Positions 1 through 10,895 of a DNA stretch of 64,000 nt are shown piece by piece. Source of the stretch: Sarcocystis neurona (taxonomy: Eukaryota; Apicomplexa; Conoidasida; Eucoccidiorida; Sarcocystidae); assembly GCA_000727475.1 (NCBI GenBank), contig KL647294.1, forward strand, positions 143,758 through 207,757, read 5' to 3'. Under the pieces are notes generated by a model. That model saw only the letters and a program-made list of their open reading frames with translations. It did not search any database and had not been told where the DNA came from. Within the stretch, counting starts at the first letter, position 1. Every line of letters starts with the position of its first letter. The position numbers were made by a program, and so were the translations under genes.

Positions 1-51
1 TCTCTCCCTCCTCTCTCTCTCTCAAAGATATATATATATATACATATATAC

Positions 52-82
<31 letters not shown>

Positions 83-623
83 TGTGCTGACTTACACGCA
101 CAGGTACCTTTTTATACGTGTATATACGCACACATACGTGCGTAAGGAGGTCGCGGTACCAACAGCTGCATGCATACCACATCCAAACGCATGCCTTTAC
201 ACACAACTCATACATATATATATGTATGGGAAGCACTTGCGTTATGTGTATCGCTCTGCTTCTGTCTGCATTTTGTTATCGGTAGGTTAAGAGCCGCGTC
301 GGTTCACGTACAGATATGCCCCAGGCAACAAGGTACGCGTATATTTGTGTTCACATATGCGTAGAAGAGGCTTGTTAGGATTCTGCGTCTACTACGTTTA
401 TATGTAACCGAGCGAGAGGAAGACGAAAAGGACGTGGCCAGACATTCGTTTGTATATCTGCGCCTCTGTGCCTCCACCTCGCTTACTACGACAGATGATC
501 TATACATACATATATATGTATATATAACTAGATCTATCTATCTCTATATGTAAATCTATATCTATATCCAACTCTATATCTATACACGAATCTATATCTA
601 TATCTATCTAGATCTATATACGA

Positions 624-661
<38 letters not shown>

Positions 662-1550
662 GTACACACATACGTGTCCACCTGTATTTGTATTCATATC
701 TGGATCGATCAGTATCACTTTATCTATGTATCTGTGTACCTGCTGATCTATTTCTACATCTGCTCTCATTATGCGTGTCTCTATCTGCCTACACATATCT
801 ATCGATATCCATCTACCGATATGTACCTGTGTATGTCTCCATACGTGTGTAGCTCTATCTAAGTCTATATCTACATATATATTTGTCCGTACCTCTATCT
901 ATCTACGTCTGTCTATATCTATGTTTGTCTGCACCTATATCTATCTATATATGTTTGTCTGTATTCATACTTGTCCGTATCTAAATCCATCTATGTCTGT
1001 CTACACGTACATCTACCTACCTGTATCTGAATCTATATATATATATATCTACATGTACCTATATACATTCACGTATACCTATCTACAAGTATCGATCTCT
1101 ATCTGCCCATCTGTCAGGCTCCCTCCCCCTTTCTCTCTCTCTGTATATATATATATAAATATATATATGTGGACACCTTGGTGTACTATGTCCACGTACA
1201 CAGAGGGTATTTATACTGATATATATATATATATATATATATGCTTGTGCACCAGCTTACGAGTGTCCTGGTGGTGGACGGGCGTAGGTCGATACATACC
1301 TGTCTGCATATCAACCTCTTTCTATTGGTTGGCACCTGGTCTGTTTAGCTGCAAGTTGTGGGACTGCCGCTTCATACTGCTGGTAGACACGTCTGTGTAG
1401 CTGCGTGTGCTGCTCGGGAGGGGACGCAAAGGGACAGAGACGGAGACGGGAACCTACGAAGACCCCGCGAGAGTACCAAGAAGAGGACGCGATGTTGCTT
1501 ACCTTTAATTTCCTCGTGAATATGTGCGAGACCCTCCGACTGCTCTTTTA
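1..1550. repeat. TA-rich microsatellite and degenerate ATCTA tracts, no gene seen
   Basis: Alternating TA runs, CT runs and degenerate tatctatctata tracts fill this stretch. The open frames crossing it translate to Tyr/Ile/Cys/Thr-rich strings that simply mirror the microsatellites. I see no unique coding sequence here. Confidence 0.7.
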
Positions 1551-1737
1551 ATATTGAGGCTTCAACCTTCCCGCGAGGAATGAGGACTGGCACTCCTCGC
1601 CTGATCAGCAGCAGCAGCACGCGCAGCAGCCTGGTCCACGGCATGGGAGCACACACGCACCGAGACCCAACAAAACCAGCGCAGGCGGAGGAGCAGGACC
1701 TGTAGCTGCTGCAACGTCACCGGCAAACAAGCAGGAG

Positions 1738-2030
1738 GAGCAGCTGCAGCAGCACCAGCGGCAAGCAAGCAGGAGAAGCAGCAGCTGCAGCAGTGGCCAA
1801 CAGGCATGAGGAGCAGCTGCAGCAGCACCAGCGGCAAGCAAGCAGGAGAAGCAGCAGCTGCAGCAGTGGCCAACAGGCATGAGGAGCAGCTGCAGCAGCA
1901 CCAGCGGCAAGCAAGCAGGAGAAGCAGCAGCTGCTGCAGTGGCCAACAGGCATGAGGAGCAGCTGCAGCAGCACCAGTGGCAAGCAAGCAGGAGAGGCAG
2001 CAGCTGCAGCAGTGGCCAACAGACATGAGG
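1738..2030. repeat. 73-bp tandem repeat, four copies
   Basis: Four head-to-tail copies start at 1738, 1811, 1884 and 1957, each beginning gagcagctgcagcagcacc. The first three are nearly identical; the third has one ctgctgcag variant and the fourth carries a few substitutions (cagtggcaag, gagaggcag, cagacatgag). The array decays into a partial fifth copy after 2030. The period is not a multiple of three, so any frame read through it rotates every unit. It lies in a CAG-rich block (about 1600-2540) that may belong to an unidentified plus-strand gene. Confidence 0.9.
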
Positions 2031-2617
2031 AGCGGCTGCAGGAGCAGCAGCGGCAAATTGGGGGGAAAACCAGCTGCAGCAGCACCAGGACATTTAAAAA
2101 CAGGAACAGGTGCAGCAGCGGCGGAGGCAGGAACAGCGGCAGCGCACGAAAGAGACGGTGCAACGCAGGATCACGTGCGACGTGGGAGGTCGCAGCAGTT
2201 GCAGCAGCAATAGCAGCTCGAAAGTGCAACAGCAGCGAGACCCCTCACAGCTACTGCAGAGCCTGTCCGCATGTTGAGAAGCAGCAGCACAGGCACGTGG
2301 GCAGCAGCCGTTGCAGTGTGTGTGAGCCCTAGGGCCGGCGACAGCGGGAGTCGCGCTGCCCCCCCCCCTCCCGGCCGTAGCATCCGCAGCAGCACTGGCG
2401 GCATGAGCGGCATAAGTAGCGCCAGCACTTCGCAGCAGAAGCGGCCCAGCAGGAGCCGGGAAGCGTATTAATAGTCGCCTAGCAGAGGCAGCAGCAGTCA
2501 CATATCTGAAGGCGGCTTAGGAGAAGGAGCAGGACCAGCAGCAGCTCCTCCGCAGCAGTAACCCCGCGCCCCAAGTGTAAGAGCTTCTCGGCTGCAACAA
2601 CTCCCCATCATCACTTC

Positions 2618-4681
2618 TTACAAATGCTGTGCGCTGGTTGCTGCTTCTTGACGGGCTCCTGCAGCAGGCGATTGACTTTTATACGACGAGAAGGTTGAGC
2701 GTGAAGCTTCTTGCTGCGGGCGTTTCCTGTGTCTGGGAGCCTTGTCTGCTCCAGCATCTGTCTGCGGCGCCTGCTGCTCCTGCTGCTGCAGCGTGCGCAT
2801 CGGCACGCGCTGCATCTCCGTCAGGCCGCTCTGCCGCGGCCACGGATCCTGCTGCTGCTGCTGCACGGCGTTGTCTCTGTCTTCTCGTTCTCCCCGCGTG
2901 CGCTCTTCATCGGCCGCCTCTTCTCCTTCGTCTTCTTCTGCAGGCCAGGGCGCGCCAGCCGCAGCAGCCATCGCAGCCTCTCTTCTGCTGCTGTAGAACG
3001 GGTGCTGCAGCGCGTTATGGGACGCCGTCAAGCTGCTGCTGTGGTTGCGCGGGGCATAAGGCCCGTCTCCTGCGTGACTGCTGCTCGTGCTGCTGCGGCT
3101 CTTGCTGCTGCGTCTGCTGCCGCTTGGCTCAGCGCCTTCGGCCCGCCGATGCGTTGCTGCTGCGGCACTTGCCCCCGTTGCTGCTGCTCCTCCTGCTGCT
3201 GTTCCTCCCGTTGCTCGCGACCTTCCTCCTGTAAAAACTGCTCCTGCCGCTGCGTCTGCCGCAGCAGCCGCAGCAGACGCAGCAGCGGCAGCCCGCGCAG
3301 CAGCAGCGGCAGCTCGGTTCCTCGAAGCGGCAACAGCCGCCGCGGCTCTGCTGCTGTGGGAGGGCAGCAGCACGCCGTCGGGTTCCTGCTGCAGCGACCG
3401 CCGCCGCTGATGCTGCTCCAGCAGCTGCAGCAGCTCCTGGCGCAGCTGCTGAGGCTGCTCTTCTTCAGAAGAGACAGAAGAGAACGTGCGTCTCCCCACA
3501 TCTGCTGCGGTTCTTGCGTCTCCTCCATCGCCGCTTCTGCTCTCTGAGTACGTGCTTAAAGCAGCAGCAGCAGGACCCCGTACATTGCCAGCAGCCACAT
3601 GGCCAAGAAGAGGGGGAGGAGCACCAGCAGCACGTATCAGGTGCCTGCCAGCTGTCGCCTCTGCTCCGTGGGAAGGCTGCCACTCCTGCAACTGCTGCAG
3701 CAGCACCGCGTCGCTTCCTTCTGCTGCTTCGTACAGCTCTCGAGTAGCTGTCTGCAGGCTGTGAAGGAGCCGTCGCTGCATCAGCAGCCGCTGCTGCCGC
3801 TCAGCTATGGACTCCGCTGCTCGCGCATGCAGCGACAGCTGCTGCAGTCTGTTGTGCGCCTCCAGAGCTGCCGCACGTGCTGCCACCAGCTGCTGCTCTA
3901 GCTGCTGCACCCGGCCTTCTCCCTCCAGCAGCTGTCCTCTTCTTCCTTCTCCCCTTGCTTCTCTGCCGTCTCCCTCTTCGCGACTGTCTTTCCCTGCTGC
4001 TGCTTCTTCTTCTTGCACGTCAGCTGCTGCGGCTGCTTTGCCTGGGGCCGCCGCGCCTTCGTCGTCACCCTCTCGACAGGGCCGCAGCGCGGACGTAGCA
4101 GCCGCAGCGCCACCGGGAGGCTCTGCCTGCACGGCAGAGTCGCTGCTGCTGTTGCAGATGACTTGCCGCAGCTCCGTCTGTTCCCCTCCGCCATCTTCCT
4201 CAGTCCGACTCTTGTGACTCTCGACAGGCAACAACCCCGGCCGATCTGCTGCTGCTGCTGTTGCAGCTTCTCCGGCTGGTGCTGTGTCTCTGCCTGCTGC
4301 TGCTGCTGCTTCCCCAGGCTGGCTAGCGGCGGTGACCGTTGCCGGTGCTGCTGCTCCGCGTGCCCATTCTCCTGCGGCTGTGCCTTGGCGCACAGAGCGG
4401 ACGGACGCACGTCCCTGCGCCATGGCCTCCGCCTTCCGCGTTCCCCGTCCCAGCTCCCGCTGCTGCAGCTCGGTGTGCTCCTGCGCACGCCTCAGTCGAC
4501 GGATGCAGGCGGAGAAGCGACGCAGCTGCTGCAGGGAGTCCTGGATCTGTCTACAGTCGTCCAAGTAGGCAGCGTCGCCTGCAGCAGCTGCTGAGATGCT
4601 GCTGCTGCTGCCGAACACTCCGCTTCCCTCCCCGCTGCGCCATGGAGGCCCTCCTCCAGGCGTAAAAAGAGCAAACGACAT
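2618..4681 (-). CDS. Hypothetical Gln/Ala/Ser-rich, coiled-coil-like protein
   Basis: I do not recognise a family. The frame has a plausible methionine at 4681 (protein begins MSFALFTPGGGPPW) and stops at 2618, about 687 codons if uninterrupted. About 35 residues in is a non-repetitive helical stretch (YLDDCRQIQDSLQQLRRF). A second helical region around 3750-3900 contains IAERQQRLLMQRRLLHSL, and the C-terminal third is acidic/basic with Gln runs. Ala and Gln runs occupy much of the rest. A pyrimidine-rich tract ending tttaag near 3560 could be an intron acceptor, so this may be several exons. The open frame also continues above 4681 through Cys/Leu-rich, intron-like sequence that ends in an AG close to the methionine. 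The methionine may therefore be internal to a longer gene that includes the exon at 5709-5809. The CAG-rich strand is the minus strand, as expected for minus-strand coding. Confidence 0.4.
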   Translation of the reverse strand: MSFALFTPGGGPPWRSGEGSGVFGSSSSISAAAAGDAAYLDDCRQIQDSLQQLRRFSACIRRLRRAQEHTELQQRELGRGTRKAEAMAQGRASVRSVRQGTAAGEWARGAAAPATVTAASQPGEAAAAAGRDTAPAGEAATAAAADRPGLLPVESHKSRTEEDGGGEQTELRQVICNSSSDSAVQAEPPGGAAAATSALRPCREGDDEGAAAPGKAAAAADVQEEEAAAGKDSREEGDGREARGEGRRGQLLEGEGRVQQLEQQLVAARAAALEAHNRLQQLSLHARAAESIAERQQRLLMQRRLLHSLQTATRELYEAAEGSDAVLLQQLQEWQPSHGAEATAGRHLIRAAGAPPPLLGHVAAGNVRGPAAAALSTYSESRSGDGGDARTAADVGRRTFSSVSSEEEQPQQLRQELLQLLEQHQRRRSLQQEPDGVLLPSHSSRAAAAVAASRNRAAAAAARAAAAASAAAAAADAAAGAVFTGGRSRATGGTAAGGAAATGASAAAATHRRAEGAEPSGSRRSSKSRSSTSSSHAGDGPYAPRNHSSSLTASHNALQHPFYSSRREAAMAAAAGAPWPAEEDEGEEAADEERTRGEREDRDNAVQQQQQDPWPRQSGLTEMQRVPMRTLQQQEQQAPQTDAGADKAPRHRKRPQQEASRSTFSSYKSQSPAAGARQEAATSAQHL

Positions 4682-5708
4682 GGCACCTTGGACTGGGCCG
4701 CAGCAGCGGCAGCAGATCAAGCAGCGGTAGCAGGGGCTGCTGCAGAACCAGCAGCAGACGAGCGTCGGTGACGTCCCTGGCAAGGGCAGGACGTCAAGCA
4801 GCACGAGCAGCAGCGGCAGCAGGAGGGCCCAGGAGGCACAGAGAAAGAGCCACCGGCTGCAGCGGCAGCAATACCAGGGGCACTTGAAGCAGCAGCACCA
4901 GCAGCAGGAAGCGGAGCGGCGGTGTAAAAAGCAGGAGCGGAAGAGGCGGGAGCATCTGCTGCAGCAGAAGCTCCCCTCCACAGGCAAACGCGGCAACACA
5001 GAATGCAGCCCCGGCGACAGCAACGGCACCGCCGGTGGAGCGGCAGTGCGCAGGACTGTGTGGACGGATAGCGAAATGTTCTGCTGTCGTTGGTGTCACG
5101 ACCGGTCGCATGCGAAGTGTTTGTCTTCGCTGTTGTCACCTTGGCTGCTGCGCGTTGCAGTGGTGGTGCCCCCCTCCTGGGCCTTTGCAGCATCCCGTAG
5201 TAGAAGTATTACAGCAACTGGGCGTCCGTGAATCTTCCCGTTGCTGCTCCTCTTCCTGTGCAACTTGGCTGCGCCGCTGCGAGACTTTGCTTCTGCTGCT
5301 GCTGCTGCTCCAGCTGCGTCGTCTTGACAGGGAGAATAAATTTCGCTGCTGTTCGGTTGTGCCGCCTCTCTTGTGTGGTACTGGTACGCGTGTGCAGCAG
5401 CGTGAACGGCTTCCCTCCACGACTGCCTCTACTAGGTAGTATCTGTTTTTCTGCAGATACGCCGCTGCTGCTGCTGCTGTTTCACACGGCTACCCTCCGC
5501 CGCGCTGCGGCACCGCCTGCCGTCAGCCGCTGCTCAGGAAGGGCGAGGCTACGCGGCAGCTCCCGCCGCTCCTGCAGGCGTACATTCGTACACACAAAAG
5601 ATATAGTGCTGCTGCTGCAGCTGCTGTTCGAGACGCAGCTAGGTAATTCCCGCGCGGCTCCTGCTACGCTACAAGGACAGGGTAAGTGGACTGAAAATCG
5701 ACTCTCAC

Positions 5709-5809
5709 CTGCTGCTGTTGCCTCTGTGCAGATGATGTGTGCGCTCGTCAAAGTCGTGCGGCTGCTGCTGTCGCAGGTCCTGCCGCTGCATGTGGCGTCT
5801 GGGCGGCTG
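5709..5809 (-). CDS. Candidate internal exon with clean splice sites
   Basis: On the minus strand a pyrimidine-rich acceptor (tttttctcacgctcgcag) precedes 101 nt of unique coding sequence, followed by a strong donor (gtgagag). The open frame starts QPPRRHMQRQDLRQQQPHDF and continues with charged, non-repetitive residues. Read in phase 0 it ends in phase 2, which agrees with a second acceptor (ccttgtag) at 5669-5671 leading into a Ser/Ala-rich frame that begins at 5668. The product is not recognised. The position suggests an upstream exon of the minus-strand gene at 2618-4681, but I could not complete the joins. Confidence 0.45.
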
Positions 5810-6871
5810 CTGCGAGCGTGAGAAAAATTTCTACTCCGCTGAGCGGAGAGAAGGAGACGCGGCAGCCGGGTAGCCAAGGGAAGAGGCAACAGCACGGCAT
5901 GTACAAAATCACGCGAGGGTACACGGCGCCAGCAACACATGAAGCAGAAAAAGGGACACGCTGCTGATAGTCGAAGAGTTGAAACAGAATATTCCTAGCA
6001 GAAATAAATGAAGGCCGCCGCGAGTTTGTGCTCACCTGTTTCAACTACACGCATCGATAGCCACTGCGGCCGCAGCCGCTGTTGCAGTTCTCGCTGCTGC
6101 CGCAGGTTCAAAACCCCGCCCCACCTCGCCTCCAACCGCCTCTCCCGGCGAGTTGGCCGCGCAGCAGCACCGCCCGGCAGCGCACCACGAACACGAGAGC
6201 AGCAGCAGCCGCGCGGACGATACGCCAGAAGCCCGAAAGACTGTGCGCAGAAGCAGCAGCAGTAGCAGCAGCAGTAGGAGCGGCAGCAGCGGCAGCAGCA
6301 CCAGCAGCAGCAGTAGCACCAGCACAGCGGGAGACACGCTGCAGCAACACGCTACAGCAGCAGCCACGAGGGCCGGCCGGAGCCTGCACGGAGACACAAA
6401 GAAAAAGAACGGCTACAAGGCAGAATCCCCACCCCATTCCTCCATGTAGATAACCCTGTCTACCCCTGCGGCTGTAGCAGCTGCACCCAGCGGCAGCAGT
6501 AGGACAGAAGCAGCGTCACTCGTTTTTTATGCAACAGCTGCAGCAGCAGAGAGCAGCCGAGAGTGTGAAGCAGTGGCAGCAGCACCCGACAGCAGCACCC
6601 AGCAGTGTGCAGCTGCAACTAAAGCTCGAGAAGCAGCAGTACCAAGAGGACCCAGAGCTGCAGTTGTCGTAGCAGCAATAGGAGTAGTACGATAAGTAGT
6701 AGTGGGAGGAGTAATAGCCGCTGGAGGAGCGACGCCGCAGGAATCGCAGCTCCCATCACCGCAAGCGCATCCAGCACAGTGTCCACAGGAAAAGGAGCAG
6801 CAGCGCGGCAGCGCCTGCAAAACAGCTAGGGCAGGGGAGAGAGAATTGACCGGTGACTATGTGCACGGCAG

Positions 6872-7111
6872 TTGGTGCAGCAGCTGCAGCGGTGGCGCAC
6901 AGAACTGCAGACATTCTCCTTCCTTGTTTGTCTAGTTTCTCCACGTGGAAAAACCGAAGTAACAGAAGAAGACGCTGGGGTGGAAAAGGAACAGGGGGAG
7001 CAGGCCGGAGAACGACCAACACAGGGAGGCAAACAATGGGGCGAGAAGAGAGCAGAGGAGAGAAACAACAAAAACGCAAGTGGCCACCTCCGTCACGCAT
7101 CTACCACGTAG
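6872..7111 (+). CDS. Weak candidate exon, hydrophilic Glu/Lys/Gln-rich
   Basis: From about 6955 one plus-strand frame is non-repetitive and strongly charged (for example KTEVTEEDAGVEKEQGEQAG), unlike microsatellite or CAG translation. No start, splice partner or family is evident. The preceding 6080-6900 is CAG-rich and open in several plus-strand frames. From 7120 to 7980 I see only mixed AT-rich sequence without a convincing gene. Confidence 0.2.
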   Translation: MVQQLQRWRTELQTFSFLVCLVSPRGKTEVTEEDAGVEKEQGEQAGERPTQGGKQWGEKRAEERNNKNASGHLRHASTT

Positions 7112-8125
7112 TATACAGCCGCCACCGGTTCTGCAGTAGGACTCTCCTCCTGCAACGGAGTCTCGCGTGTACTCGATAGTAAACGTAGTTCTTCTGCGTA
7201 CTCGTCTTTGTCTTCTCCAAAGGAATGACTGAGCCTCCCGGAGTGTACAACAGACGTCGCGGGGACCACTTTATAACTACACCATGGATATCTATGGAGA
7301 AGCACCTTCAGAAAACGTACCTGATTCTTCAGAAGGCGATCCGTATCCATGTATGTACGTATCTCTACATATATGTATACGTGTAGTACACATCAGCGCG
7401 GTTCAAGATCAACGATTACACACGGAAGACTATCTATACAGAGTTCACCTACGTGTCTACCTCAGAACGCCTGCCTGGACGCACACGTGTGTATACACGT
7501 GTGTATACACGGGTATAGAGAGCAATGCAACTAATGGGCTCTACCCCGTCATCTGCGTGTCTCAGTCTCGCTATAGATACACATATATACATATATATAT
7601 ATATATGCGACGCACCTGGATCTTCTCTATGCTCAGATGGACAGCCGTTCCGCTGTATATGTGTACAACTGCGTAGTCCAGCACAACTCTGTACCCATAC
7701 ACTGCCCTCTCCCGATCTGTTTGTGCAATCCCATGCACACATATGTACTCTATGTTGCCATGTGGCTTGCGACCGTAGACTCCGTGGATGTTATTCTCTC
7801 TATGTGCGTGTGTATATATGTATATATGTATGTACGCATCTGTCGATAGACGCCGCTTCCTCACAGTAGACGTTCGGCGTTTCGTACTGCAGTACGCACA
7901 CCGGGCAGGTGCGCTCACTACTGTTGCTGGTTGCCACTGCAGAAGCAGCAGCGGTTGAGACACACACATAGCAGCTAAAGCAGGTGCCGCAGCTGCTGCT
8001 CGTGTCGCGGAGGAGCGACTATAATAGCAAAAACACTGGTCAGCTGCTGTTAGCTGTGCTACAGCGTGCCTCAGCGAGGGGGCGCTTGACTTGTTGCCTG
8101 GCCGACGCTACTCGCTTCCTGTATG

Positions 8126-8413
8126 CTACTCTACTGCCGCTGCGGCTAGTTTCTTGGTGGTGTTGGACGTGGTGCTGTGGTGCTGCAGCTGCCCACGCTG
8201 CTGTAGCTGTTGCTGCTGCTGGTGCTGTGCGGCGGCTGCAGAAGTGTGACGTTGCACCGGTGGTGGCTGCTGTCTACCTGCTGCGTCTGCAGCTCGAGCT
8301 GTGCTGCTGTTTGTGGCGGGAGGAAGAGCCCATACAGAAAATTTCATGTATGCCACTGCTTCCGGTGCTGCTGCGTCTTCGTCACAATCTTCTGCCCGCT
8401 GCGGCCTGTTCAC
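8126..8413 (-). CDS. Weak candidate exon of an unrecognised minus-strand gene
   Basis: Plus-strand CTG richness from 8.0 to 9.85 kb implies CAG on the minus strand, the usual coding polarity here. In this segment one minus frame contains unique sequence (EDCDEDAAAPEAVAYMKFSV) followed by Gln/Ser runs and a stop at 8126. I found no assignable family. It may join the minus-strand frame at 9137-9787. Confidence 0.25.
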   Translation of the reverse strand: MNRPQRAEDCDEDAAAPEAVAYMKFSVWALPPATNSSTARAADAAGRQQPPPVQRHTSAAAAQHQQQQQLQQRGQLQHHSTTSNTTKKLAAAAVE

Positions 8414-9136
8414 TCCTCATGTGGACTTGTACAGGGCCCTGGCACAGACGGATAGTATTCCGAGTTCCGCAGCGACGAAGAGTGCAGCAAGTACTTTCTC
8501 GGGCCCCCTTGCCACGTGTGTTGTGCTCTTGGTATACAGGGATGTATGTATATAATACAAAAGTAAATATCTGCAGCGAATGCAGATCATCTGTCCGTAT
8601 GGACAGATACGTCTGCCCAAAGTAACAGCCGTCCATCTTCATACGCCCGTACAAGGAGTGAGGAGGAGAGAATTTGACGTGTACGTACACCGGACCGCGA
8701 CTGCGAACACGTGGATGCGGGACAGGGGCACCTTTTGCTGCATTAGTAGTAGTAGTAGTAGGAAGAGGAGCTACACACACTTTACGGTCGGTTGTGCTGC
8801 GCTGTCTTCCGCAGCCGTGGTCACGCAGCTGCCCTCCGCAGCGCTTGTTTTTTTTCAAGTATATGGGGTGGTGGTCCGGAGAGACGTCAGCAACTCCTAG
8901 CGCAGAGCCAGCTGCTGCTTCTCTAGCCGTCACATCCCTGTTGGTTTGGCGCCTGCTGCTGCCTCGGTTCTCTGCCACCTACTGCTGCCCGCAGTCGGCT
9001 GCCAACTGCTGCTCGCAGTCTGCTGCCTGCTGCGGCTCGCAGCCTGCTGGGTGCCGCTGCCCGCCGTCTGCTGCCTGCTCCTTCCATTGAGTGGCGGTGC
9101 CCGTGCCCCTGCGTCTGCTTCAGTTTCCTGGTGGAG

Positions 9137-9787
9137 TTAGGTCTTCTTGCTGTTGCTCCTCCCTTCTCGAGCTGGTGCTGGCTTTCTTCCGCGGCAACTT
9201 CTGATGATACCTTTTAGTCTGCTTGCCAACACTGCTGCGTCCTGCGGGTGTGCTGCTGCTGATGCGTTGCTGCTGGTGTGCGGCTGCTCCCCTCCGCCTC
9301 CTTGCCGCCGTCCCTGTGTTTGTTTCTCTTTTCGGCTGTGAAATTCTGCCGTTGCTGAAGCTCCTTCGTGCCGCCGCTCGTCTGTGTCGCTCTCCTCCCT
9401 TCTAAAACAGCAGCTCAAGCAGCCCACACATCCCTTCCATGCTGCAGCCCGCCCACGTACACCGGCGCCTCTCGCCGGCGGCAGCTGCTGCAGCGTCGTG
9501 TGTAGCCCAAGCTGCTGCAGCCCGGTCATCTTCCGCGTCTGCTTCTTCAAACCGTCTTTCCCAGCAGGGGGTGCTGGCAACGCAGCCCTTCTCAGTCGTG
9601 CGGGCTGCTGTTGCTCGAGCAGCAGCTCGTGTTGGAGGATGGCCCGCAGCCTCTGCTGAGGGCAATGCTGCGACGTGGAGGGTGAGACTTGGCGCTGGCA
9701 GTAGAGCGGCCACAACATCAGCAGAAAACGCAGCAGCTGCTGCAGCCGCTCCTGCTCTTTGTGAAGCTGCTGCTGGGACGCTTGCAA
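9137..9787 (-). CDS. Weak candidate, Gln/Leu/Lys-rich minus-strand frame
   Basis: The frame includes helical, non-homopolymeric segments (LHKEQERLQQLLRFLLML near its start; GKDGLKKQTRKMTGLQQLG in the middle) and a basic C-terminus ending in SNSKKT. It overlaps the 5' end of the long plus-strand frame that starts at 9439, so both cannot be right as drawn. CTG polarity on the plus strand favours the minus-strand reading here. No family is recognised. Confidence 0.25.
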   Translation of the reverse strand: MQASQQQLHKEQERLQQLLRFLLMLWPLYCQRQVSPSTSQHCPQQRLRAILQHELLLEQQQPARLRRAALPAPPAGKDGLKKQTRKMTGLQQLGLHTTLQQLPPARGAGVRGRAAAWKGCVGCLSCCFRREESDTDERRHEGASATAEFHSRKEKQTQGRRQGGGGEQPHTSSNASAAAHPQDAAVLASRLKGIIRSCRGRKPAPAREGRSNSKKT

Positions 9788-10864
9788 ACCGTGCTGCTGC
9801 TGCTCCTGCCGATGCTGCTGCTGCTGCTGTGGAACCTGTAGCTGCTGGTGTGCGTGTCTGCTCGAGCTTGCTGCCGCCGGCTCTCGCCCTGGCCTGTCCT
9901 AGAAGCTGGAGATCTGATGGCGGGCGCCGATGCTGCAGCAGCAGCAGCAACAGCAATCGGAGCAGCGGCGACGTCCTCACTTGCAGCAGCTCAACCCACC
10001 GAAAGGGACGAAGCAGCTGCGGCAGGCAATGCAGCAGCAGCAGTAGCAGCAGCATTGGAAGTGACGGCAGCAACCGAAGCATCAGCAGCAGAAGGGACGG
10101 CCACAGCAACGACGTCATCGTCGACAGCGGCAGCAGTGGTACCGATAGCAGCAGCAGTACCAGCAGCAGGAGCTGCAGCACCAAAAGCAGCAGTAGCAGC
10201 ATACGAAGCAGCAGCAGGAGTATCAGCCGCTGGAACAAGAGTGTCAGCTGGTGCAGCAGCCAGTGGAACTGCCGAAAAATCAACACTGCTTGCAGCCTCT
10301 TCTCCATCGCTAGCAGCAGCAGCAGCCACATGCTTCCTACCAGCAGGCACAGTAGTGGAACGAGCTGCAGGATGAGTAGCAGCCAAGTGCTGCGGGTCGA
10401 CCGCACGAGAACATATAAACGCGAAAGCAGTCGCAGTCGCAGCAGCAGCAACGATACAAGCAGCACGGTGCACTGCAGCAGCTGCGGTAGCAGCGTATGC
10501 AAAACGCGTGGCACAAGTACGGGTGAATTTATCTGCTGTGGTCGCATGCAGCGTGCTGCTGGCAGGTGTCATATTTCTACAACGCCGCTGCTTCTCCGGT
10601 CAGAAGCAGCGGAAAGAGCAAACAGTCTCCTGGTGCAGCGTCTTTGGTGGTTATTCCAGTCCCACGTTACTGGTGCTCGGAGCAGCAGCAGCAGCGGACG
10701 CAGCTACACGAGCCAGAGGCGCTGCAGCAACTCAAGCAGGAGCAGACTTTGGGCCAGCGCGAGCAGCAAGCACCGCAGCGGCAGGAGCAGTATCGACGAT
10801 AGCAGCAGCAGCAATGCTGCCAATAGCAGCACCAGCAGCAACATCAACAGCAGCAGAAACATGG

Positions 10865-10895
<31 letters not shown>

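Noticed and set aside
771..1400. 209-codon plus-strand frame
   Set aside because: It is a translation of degenerate tatcta microsatellite (Ile, Tyr, Ser, Cys, Leu only).
3540..3640. Apparent C-terminal membrane anchor on the minus strand (LLVLLPLFLAMWLLAMYGVL)
   Set aside because: An in-frame TGA lies immediately upstream and no acceptor lies between, so it cannot be joined to the coding frame. It is better read as the pyrimidine tract before a tttaag acceptor.
9402..10547. Leu-rich and Ala-rich minus-strand frames opposite the plus-strand gene
   Set aside because: Antisense reading of CAG repeats (CTG/TGC/GCT contain no stops). No unique sequence within the CAG block.
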